Part shown: in pieces, positions 1 to 4,631 of the stretch
Layout: the number at the start of each line of letters is the position of its first letter
Numbering within the stretch: the stretch's first letter is position 1
Source: DAOUMF01 sp034411955
GTDB lineage: Bacteria > Chloroflexota > Dehalococcoidia > SM23-28-2 > RBG-16-64-32
Direction: 5' to 3'
NCBI GenBank assembly: GCA_034411955.1
Contig: DAOUMF010000191.1
Location: forward strand, 1 to 14,637
Length of the DNA stretch: 14,637 nucleotides
Translations under genes and position numbers: made by a program
The notes under the pieces: model-generated
What the model saw: only the letters and a program-made list of their open reading frames with translations
Told to the model about the DNA's origin: nothing
Database searches by the model: none

Positions 1-64
1 CTACTGCCTCGCCTTCCTGGCCATCGCCTTCGCGATCTTCCAGCGGCGCGACATCCGGGGCTGA
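1..64 (+). CDS. C-terminus of a membrane protein, possibly ABC-2-type permease (partial)
   Basis: Only the last 20 codons are present, read from base 2 to a TGA at 62-64. The peptide is a hydrophobic run (YCLAFLAIAFAIF) followed by a short basic tail, QRRDIRG. A final transmembrane helix ending in a charged F-x-R-R-D tail is common at the end of ABC-2-type transporter permeases, so that is the best guess. With so little sequence, any polytopic membrane protein would fit. The GNAT gene starts two bases after the stop, so the two are probably co-transcribed. Confidence 0.5.
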   Translation, partial: YCLAFLAIAFAIFQRRDIRG

Positions 65-66
65 GG

Positions 67-558
67 ATGCAGCGTCGGCAGCCCGGGCAGCGTGTCGAGG
101 CGACCAATGCGGAGTGCGCAGACTGGCGCGTTGTCCTGCGCCGCCTGAGCGAGGAGGATCTCCGGGCGGCGCCGTGGCTGGACCGGGCGTCGCTGGATCC
201 GAATGGCGACGCCCTGGCCATCACCTCTGGTGGGAAACTGGTCGACGTGATGGAGTACCGCGTGGGCGTGCCGGACGACGGATGGCTTGCCTTCAGCTTG
301 GTGGCCGTGGAGCGGCGGCTGCGAGGGCTGGGGCTGGACTCGGAGGCCGTGCGGGTGATGGAGGACGATGCGCGCAAGCGGGGGATGGCCCGCCGCTTCT
401 GGGCGAGCGTGCACGCCAACGACGGACTGGCGCTCTACTTTTGGCTGAGGTTGGGCTATCGCCCGGCGCGGCTCGATGAGGTCCTCTGGTCGGGGGGGCG
501 GCAGCACGATATCATCGTGATGATTCGCGTGTCTCAGAGTCGGCAAGCTAGAACCTAG
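67..558 (+). CDS. GNAT-family N-acetyltransferase
   Basis: A 163-residue protein with the GNAT fold, expected to transfer an acetyl group from acetyl-CoA to an amine; the substrate cannot be told from sequence. The acetyl-CoA pyrophosphate-binding signature R-x-x-G-x-G is at residues 84-89 (RLRGLG), after a beta-strand-like stretch (WLAFSLVAVE), and is followed by the helix DSEAVRVMEDDARKRG. The C-terminal motif B region reads LALYFWLRLGYRPA, the usual 'alYeklGF' pattern. Length is typical for a single-domain GNAT. ATG 67 follows the upstream stop by two bases, with GGGG about six bases before it. The last residues (ART) and the TAG stop lie inside a 7-bp tandem repeat, so the extreme C-terminus may be repeat-derived. 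The 60 N-terminal residues are not diagnostic. Confidence 0.85.
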   Translation: MQRRQPGQRVEATNAECADWRVVLRRLSEEDLRAAPWLDRASLDPNGDALAITSGGKLVDVMEYRVGVPDDGWLAFSLVAVERRLRGLGLDSEAVRVMEDDARKRGMARRFWASVHANDGLALYFWLRLGYRPARLDEVLWSGGRQHDIIVMIRVSQSRQART

Positions 559-561
559 AAC
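548..561 (+). repeat. Perfect 7-bp tandem duplication at the GNAT stop codon
   Basis: CTAGAAC occurs twice in direct succession (548-554 and 555-561). The second unit contains the TAG stop codon of the GNAT gene. A related tandem pair, GCTAGAT twice, is at 625-638 in the centre of the neighbouring palindrome. Both pairs share the core CTAGA. Confidence 0.8.
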
Positions 562-576
562 AGAGATGCGCGTATC

Positions 577-667
577 TGTCATTCTGAGCGACCGCAGGGA
601 GCGAAGAATCTGACGCTTGTGGTCGCTAGATGCTAGATTCTTCGTCGCTTCGCTCCTCAGAATGACA
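577..667. repeat. Long imperfect palindrome (REP/MITE-like intergenic element)
   Basis: The left arm (577-611) begins TGTCATTCTGAG and ends CGAAGAATCT. The right arm (635-667) is its inverse, beginning AGATTCTTCG and ending CTCAGAATGACA. The outer 12 bases and the inner 10 bases of the arms pair perfectly; the middle of each arm differs. The loop (612-634) contains most of a GCTAGAT tandem. The whole could fold into a hairpin of about 33 bp and might also end transcription from the GNAT gene, although there is no T-tract. A related, rearranged copy is at 2150-2209. Confidence 0.85.
625..638 (+). repeat. 7-bp tandem duplication inside the palindrome loop
   Basis: GCTAGAT occurs twice in direct succession (625-631, 632-638), spanning the junction between the loop and the right arm of the 577-667 palindrome. 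Confidence 0.75.
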
Positions 668-722
668 GGCAGGGGCTTTAGGCTTGAGGCTCTCGGTTTC
701 GGGACGGGGAGAAGGGGGCATC

Positions 723-2108
723 ATGCAGGACATCTTCCGCCACATCGACGACCACCTGGACGAGTCCATCGCGCAGCTCACGGAGCTGTGCAATCTGCCC
801 AGCGTCAGCGCCGATCCGCCTACGGCGGAGACGATCGCTGAGACGGCGGAGCACCTCGCGGGCCTCCTGCGCGACCTGGGGTTCGAGGCCCGTATCCTCC
901 CCAAGCCTGCCCTGAGCGCCGTCGAAGGGCCGCCCGGCGGCCACCCCGTCGTTTACGGTGAGCAGCCCGGCCGCTTGCCGCGCACGCTCCTCTTCTACGA
1001 CCACTACGACGTGCAGCCGCCGGAGCCGCTGGAGCTGTGGTCGTCGCCACCCTTCGAGCCCACCCTGCGCGAGGGTAAGCTGTTTGGCCGCGGCGTCTCC
1101 GACAACAAGGGCAACATCGCCGCCCGCCTGGCTGCCCTGCGGGCCTGGAAGGAGGTCCGCGGGGAGCTGCCATGCGCCGTCAAGTTCTGCATCGAGGGCG
1201 ACGAGGAGATCGGCAGTCCTCACATGGAGGAGTTCGTCGAGGAGCACTCCGAACTCCTGGCCGCAGACGCTTGCGTCTGGGAGGGCGGCGGCGTCACCTG
1301 GGAAGGCGTCCCGCAGATCATTCTCGGCGTGAAGGGGCTGCTCTACGTGGAACTGGAGGCGAACACCGTGAGCCGCGACGCCCACTCCTCTTACGGCACC
1401 GTGCTCCCCAACGCGGCCTGGCGCTTGGCCTGGGCCCTGGCCTCCATCAAGGGGCCCGACGAACGGGTGCTCATCGACAGGTTCTACGAGGCCGCGCGCC
1501 CGGTCACACCCGAGGAGCGAGCAGCGGTGGAGGCGATGCCATCGGAAGAGGCGGAGACGCTGAAGTCGTACGGGGTCGAGGAGGCGCTGACCGGCGTGCA
1601 TGGCCTGGACTATCGTCTGCGGCACCTGTTCGAGCCCGCGGCTACCATCGACGGCCTCACATCCGGCTACGAGGGCGAGGGGCCGAAGACGGTCCTGCCG
1701 GCGCGGGCGATGGCCAAGATGGACTTCCGCCTGGTGCCTGACCAGGACCCCGACGACATCTTGGCCGCGCTGCGGCGGCACCTGGACTCCCGCGGCTTCG
1801 GCGACATAACGGTGCGCCGCCTCAGCGCCGAGCGGCCCGCCCGCACCCCCGTCACCGACGCCTTCGTTGCGGTAGTCCGCCGGGCGGCGCAGGACACGTA
1901 CGGGCGCGAGCCGATCATCGTGCCCTCGATGGCGGGGACGGGGCCGCTGTATCCGTTTGTGGCCACGCTTGGCCTGCCCACGGCCGACATCGGCATCGGA
2001 TATCCGGAGGCGCGCATCCACGCCCCGGACGAGAACATCCGCATCGAGGACTTCCGCCGAGGCGCAAAGGCGATGGCGGCGCTGCTGGGGCGGTTCGGGG
2101 AGGAGTAG
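723..2108 (+). CDS. M20-family metallopeptidase (dipeptidase-like)
   Basis: A 461-residue zinc peptidase of the M20/M25/M40 clan, probably cytoplasmic and hydrolysing dipeptides or N-acylated amino acids. Metal and catalytic positions are all visible: H94 and D96 in YDHYDVQPP, bridging D127 in GRGVSDNKG, catalytic E161 and metal ligand E162 in EGDEEIG, E187 in VWEGG, dimerisation-domain H221 in RDAHSS, and H433 in RIHAPDENI. Length is normal for the carnosinase-like branch. ATG 723 is chosen over an in-frame ATG at 684 because GGGGAGAAGGGGG (about 705-718) is a strong Shine-Dalgarno just before it, and family similarity begins there. Residues 62-70 (PALSAVEGP) look like an inserted repeat peptide just before the conserved GGHPVVYGE. 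The gene stands alone after a repeat-filled gap, so its physiological partners are unclear. Confidence 0.93.
   Translation: MQDIFRHIDDHLDESIAQLTELCNLPSVSADPPTAETIAETAEHLAGLLRDLGFEARILPKPALSAVEGPPGGHPVVYGEQPGRLPRTLLFYDHYDVQPPEPLELWSSPPFEPTLREGKLFGRGVSDNKGNIAARLAALRAWKEVRGELPCAVKFCIEGDEEIGSPHMEEFVEEHSELLAADACVWEGGGVTWEGVPQIILGVKGLLYVELEANTVSRDAHSSYGTVLPNAAWRLAWALASIKGPDERVLIDRFYEAARPVTPEERAAVEAMPSEEAETLKSYGVEEALTGVHGLDYRLRHLFEPAATIDGLTSGYEGEGPKTVLPARAMAKMDFRLVPDQDPDDILAALRRHLDSRGFGDITVRRLSAERPARTPVTDAFVAVVRRAAQDTYGREPIIVPSMAGTGPLYPFVATLGLPTADIGIGYPEARIHAPDENIRIEDFRRGAKAMAALLGRFGEE
906..930. repeat. Palindromic repeat inserted in frame in the M20 gene
   Basis: The segment has inverted ends, GCCCT at 909-913 and AGGGC at 926-930, around GAGCGCCGTCGA. 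It encodes ALSAVEG, unlike anything expected in M20 peptidases at this loop. From memory, CCTGAGCG..GTCGAAGG-type repeats recur in some bacterial genomes, which I cannot verify here. It keeps the reading frame open. Confidence 0.55.
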
Positions 2109-2149
2109 GGCGTACGCAGAAAGGCGAAAACGGCGGCTTCCCCCGCCCC

Positions 2150-2209
2150 AGATTCCTTCGCGGAGACCGCCTTGTCCCCGGGCGTGCGCGGTCGCCGCTC
2201 AGAATGACA
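2150..2209. repeat. Second, rearranged copy of the CATTCTGAG palindromic element
   Basis: It begins AGATTCCTTCGCGG and ends GCTCAGAATGACA, matching the two ends of the 577-667 element (AGATTCTTCG and CTCAGAATGACA). Read on the minus strand, its start TGTCATTCTGAGC..GACCGC also matches the left arm of that element. The centre is a strong hairpin: GCGG-A-GACCGC (2160-2170) pairs with GCGGTC-G-CCGC (2188-2198), ten pairs with one mismatch around a 17-base loop. It lies between convergent genes and could act as a two-way transcription barrier, though there is no T-tract on either side. Confidence 0.7.
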
Positions 2210-2223
2210 GGCGGGGGACGAGG

Positions 2224-2262
2224 GCGATAGCGGCGCTCGTGCGGCGGTTCGGGGAAGGCTAG
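2224..2262 (+). pseudogene. Degraded duplicate of the M20 gene's 3' end
   Basis: These 39 bases match 2070-2108, the last 13 codons of the M20 gene, at 32 of 39 positions with no gaps. Translated in the matching frame they read AIAALVRRFGEG-stop against AMAALLGRFGEE-stop. The spacing between copies is 154 bases, so the duplicate is out of frame with the intact gene and is not translated as part of it. The 2150-2209 repeat lies between the two copies. Its TAG overlaps the stop codon of the convergent zinc protein (palindromic CTAG at 2259-2262). Confidence 0.6.
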
Positions 2263-2498
2263 TGCGCCTCGCTCACGGGCGGCTCGCCCGCGCTGCCTTG
2301 TCGGCCCAGGCAGTTGAAGCAGGCGTAGCGCAGCGATAGGAACTGCTCGTCGATCCAGACGTCGCCGCAGTCCTTCCCGTCCACGTCGCGTCGCGGGTTC
2401 AGATGGAACCGCTCGTCGCATTCGCCGCAGACGGCGGAGTCGGACTCCCGGGCGGGCTCCCCGCAGACGGTGCAAGCGACCTCGACGGTCCTTGTCAT
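2259..2498 (-). CDS. Small zinc-binding protein with PHD-like Cys/His pattern
   Basis: A 79-residue protein that I cannot assign to a named family. Its striking feature is eight potential metal ligands: C9-x2-C12, C24-x2-C27, H32, C44, C60-x2-C63. The order C4-H-C3 is that of a PHD finger or related cross-brace zinc fold binding two zinc ions, but H32 and C44 are 11 residues apart where PHD fingers have two. An aromatic-rich stretch (VWIDEQFLSLRYACFNC) precedes the last ligand pair. ATG 2498 overlaps the stop of the CCA-adding enzyme gene as ATGA, so translation is probably coupled. This suggests a role alongside that enzyme in nucleic acid metabolism, but it is only inference. A longer reading of the same frame, up to 2924, lies wholly inside the upstream gene and is rejected. 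The C-terminal 15 residues look disordered. Confidence 0.75.
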   Translation of the reverse strand: MTRTVEVACTVCGEPARESDSAVCGECDERFHLNPRRDVDGKDCGDVWIDEQFLSLRYACFNCLGRQGSAGEPPVSEAH

Positions 2499-3763
2499 CG
2501 GTGCGCCTCTACGCTCAGGCCGAGCAGCCTCCGCGCCATCCGCTCTTCCTCTCGGCGGGAGCGCACTTCGCCGTCCAGCCTGGCAGCTCGCAGGCGGCGC
2601 AGCGCCCGGCCCAGTCCGGGCCCCGGGCGGGCGCCCATGGCCAGGAGGGCATGGCCGTCCAGCGACGGCTTCACGTAGCGCCACCGCTGCAGGTAGCGCA
2701 GCGCCTGCTGCCGGGCCCGGCCTGACGCCGATGCCGCCAGCGCCCACACCGAGGCCGGTGGGAGAGGCGACAGAAGCGCCACCACTCGGCTGGGCCTGAC
2801 CCCCCGCGATAGCTTGCGCTTGATGGCCATCGCCTCCGGAGCGGCGCGAACGGCCTCCGTCTCTCGTCTGGTCAGGGTCAGGCGGGCGGCGAGGGCAGTA
2901 GCCTCGGCGAGCGACAGGCCCCACGCCAGCAGAGCGAGGTATGCCGTGGTCGGGGGCTCGCCGCGCACCTCTCGTAGCCAGGCGAACGCCCTCGCGCGGC
3001 GGCCATCGAAGGAGAGCGCCGAATGGATGGCCTGTAGGGCGCCCAGCCGCTGCAGGCGCAGGAGGACGCGCTCCGGCTGGGGCTCGCGCAACGCCCGGGC
3101 CAGCTCCTCGCGGATCCTGGGCCCGCTGATCGTCTCCAGGTAGCCCACGTCTCGTTTGAGCCAGAGCAGGGTGCGGCGCTCCAGGCGGAAGCCCAGTCGC
3201 GACTCGTAGCGGGCGCCCCGCAGGATGCGGGTGGCGTCGTCCCGGAAGCTGCCCTCGTGCAGGACGCGCAGGAGGCCGGCTTTCAGGTCCGTCCTCCCGT
3301 CGAAGGGATCGACGATGTCCCCGGTTCGGCTGCCCGTCAACGCCAGGGCCATGGCGTTCACCGTGAAGTCGCGCCGGGATAGGTCTTCGCGGAGGGAGCC
3401 GGGGCGGACGGAAGGGAGCGCCCCCGGCCGGCGGTACGTCTCGCCACGCGCGGTGGCCACGTCAAGGCGGAAGCCAGCGTTCTTCAGGGTGGCTGTGCCG
3501 AAGGCGCTGTGGACCAGACAGCGGAGGCCCGGCAGGCCTGCCGCCACTCGCTGCGCCAGGTCAGGGGCGTCTCCCTCCAGCGTGAGGTCAACGTCCAGGG
3601 TTGGGTGGCCAAGCAGGAGGTCGCGGACGCTGCCACCGACGAGGTAGAGGGTCAGTCCATCTTCGTGGCCGGCGTTGGTGATGGCGGTCAGGGCCGTGCG
3701 ACCCTCAGCGGGTAGGGTGCGGGCGAGCTTATCGATAAGGTTTGCCCTCTCCATATCTGGCAC
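2495..3763 (-). CDS. cca: CCA-adding enzyme / poly(A) polymerase family nucleotidyltransferase
   Basis: A class II tRNA nucleotidyltransferase-like protein of 422 residues, which would add or repair the 3' CCA of tRNAs from CTP and ATP. The polymerase-beta head has LVGGSVRD at 41-48, the catalytic pair D57-V-D59 in TLDVDL, and the third carboxylate D101 in FRLDVATAR. RRDFTVNAMAL (130-140) is the ribose-selecting motif. DDATRILRGARY (from 175) aligns with the nucleotide-templating EDxxR motif, giving D175, D176 and R179. The C-terminal part is alpha-helical and very arginine-rich, fitting tRNA contact; no HD or CBS domain is seen. CC-adding, A-adding and full CCA-adding enzymes cannot be separated by eye. 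Start: GTG 3763 is preferred because a perfect TATAAT ends eight bases upstream; ATG 3754 is the alternative. The stop overlaps the zinc protein's ATG. Confidence 0.88.
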   Translation of the reverse strand: MPDMERANLIDKLARTLPAEGRTALTAITNAGHEDGLTLYLVGGSVRDLLLGHPTLDVDLTLEGDAPDLAQRVAAGLPGLRCLVHSAFGTATLKNAGFRLDVATARGETYRRPGALPSVRPGSLREDLSRRDFTVNAMALALTGSRTGDIVDPFDGRTDLKAGLLRVLHEGSFRDDATRILRGARYESRLGFRLERRTLLWLKRDVGYLETISGPRIREELARALREPQPERVLLRLQRLGALQAIHSALSFDGRRARAFAWLREVRGEPPTTAYLALLAWGLSLAEATALAARLTLTRRETEAVRAAPEAMAIKRKLSRGVRPSRVVALLSPLPPASVWALAASASGRARQQALRYLQRWRYVKPSLDGHALLAMGARPGPGLGRALRRLRAARLDGEVRSRREEERMARRLLGLSVEAHR

Positions 3764-3771
3764 TGGGGCTT

Positions 3772-3777
3772 ATTATA
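3772..3777 (-). promoter_or_regulatory. Consensus -10 box for cca, leaderless spacing to GTG
   Basis: On the minus strand TATAAT runs 3777 to 3772, and the GTG at 3763 begins after eight bases, which would place the transcription start at or next to the start codon. The -35 region at 17-base spacing (AACAGA) is poor, so strength is uncertain. Confidence 0.5.
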
Positions 3778-3787
3778 AGACGTCGCC

Positions 3788-3817
3788 TTGACAGTCTGTT
3801 TGAGGGACGCCTAACAT
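3788..3817 (+). promoter_or_regulatory. Predicted sigma-70-type promoter for rnc-smc
   Basis: TTGACA at 3788-3793 is a perfect -35. TAACAT at 3812-3817 is a four-of-six -10 after an 18-base spacer. It points towards rnc and would leave a leader of about 85-90 bases. It is divergent from the cca promoter and the elements nearly abut, so the two may influence each other. The leader contains ATGGTG...CACCAT, a weak 6-bp stem, and there is no clear Shine-Dalgarno before the rnc ATG. Confidence 0.5.
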
Positions 3818-3910
3818 GGTGTGAAAATCAGCCGCGTCTTGCACCATAGGGCCTGGGAGGGGGCCGTACGGTGTACGCCGCGGTGCCTTTATCGCTTAAG
3901 TTAGCTCTAC

Positions 3911-4624
3911 ATGGCAACTGTCACCAAGCGCAAAGGCCCCGTCGCCCTTCTCAAAACGCTGGGCATCGACTTCCGGCGTCTCGCCCTGCTGGAGCAGGCG
4001 CTGGTTCATCGCTCGTACCTCAACGAGACACCCGACCTCGAGCTGGAATCCAACGAGCGGATGGAGTTCCTGGGGGACGCTGTCCTCGGGCTCGTCATCT
4101 CGGATCGGCTGTATCGGGACTATCCGGGCCTCAGCGAGGGCCAGCTTAGCCAGATACGAGCCCTGCTGGTCCGTTGGGACACCCTGGCCGAGGCCGCCGA
4201 GCGCATCTCCTTGGGCGACCACCTGATGCTCGGCCGCGGCGAGGAGATGTCCGGTGGCCGCAATCGTCCCTCGAACCTGGCCGGCGCATTGGAGGCTCTC
4301 ATCGGCGCCGCCTTCCTGGACAGCGGTCTCACCAAGGCCCGCCGGTTGGTGCTCCATCTGCTAGGGCCGGAGTTGGAGCAGATCGCTGCTGGCGCCGTCG
4401 CCGTGGACAGCAAGTCGCAGCTCCAGCAGGTGGTGCAGGCCCGTTGGCATGAGATACCCAAGTACCGTCTCATATCGTCCGTAGGCCCGGACCACGCCAA
4501 GACGTTCATGGTGGAGGTGCTGGTGCACAGCGAGGTGCTGGGCCGCGGCGAGGGTCGCAATAAGAAGCAGGCGGAGCTAGCGGCGGCCCGCCAGGCCCTG
4601 GAAGCCTTGGCCGCTTCAGGTTGA
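3911..4624 (+). CDS. rnc: Ribonuclease III
   Basis: A double-strand RNA endonuclease of 237 residues acting in rRNA and mRNA processing. The signature NERMEFLGDAVLG begins at residue 48 and supplies E49, E52 and D56, equivalent to E. coli E38, E41 and D45; E76 matches E65. The second half of the active site reads LAGALEALIGAAFLD: E128 matches catalytic E117, but the position of D114 is G125. The spacing D56 to 125 (69 residues) and 125 to 128 is exactly that of E. coli, so this is a substitution and not a misalignment. The dsRNA-binding domain spans about 166-235, from DSKSQLQQ to KKQAELAAARQALEAL. The gene starts the rnc-smc block, seven bases before smc. No obvious Shine-Dalgarno precedes ATG 3911, but the protein begins normally for the family. 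Confidence 0.95.
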   Translation: MATVTKRKGPVALLKTLGIDFRRLALLEQALVHRSYLNETPDLELESNERMEFLGDAVLGLVISDRLYRDYPGLSEGQLSQIRALLVRWDTLAEAAERISLGDHLMLGRGEEMSGGRNRPSNLAGALEALIGAAFLDSGLTKARRLVLHLLGPELEQIAAGAVAVDSKSQLQQVVQARWHEIPKYRLISSVGPDHAKTFMVEVLVHSEVLGRGEGRNKKQAELAAARQALEALAASG

Positions 4625-4631
4625 GGTTGTC

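Noticed and set aside
684..722. Upstream ATG for the M20 gene
   Set aside because: The 13 extra residues are translated from the Shine-Dalgarno region and do not resemble the family N-terminus.
678..2021. Minus-strand open frame of 447 codons opposite the M20 gene
   Set aside because: It mirrors a well-supported M20 gene and has the low-complexity Arg/Gly/Ala composition of a GC-rich antisense frame, with no recognisable motif.
2259..2924. Extended 221-codon version of the zinc protein
   Set aside because: The extra N-terminal part lies wholly inside the cca coding region in another frame. ATG 2498 with the ATGA overlap explains the gene better.
3818..3910. Possible riboswitch or attenuator in the rnc leader
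   Set aside because: Only a weak 6-bp stem and a short CCGTACGG palindrome are visible, and no known riboswitch core is recognisable.
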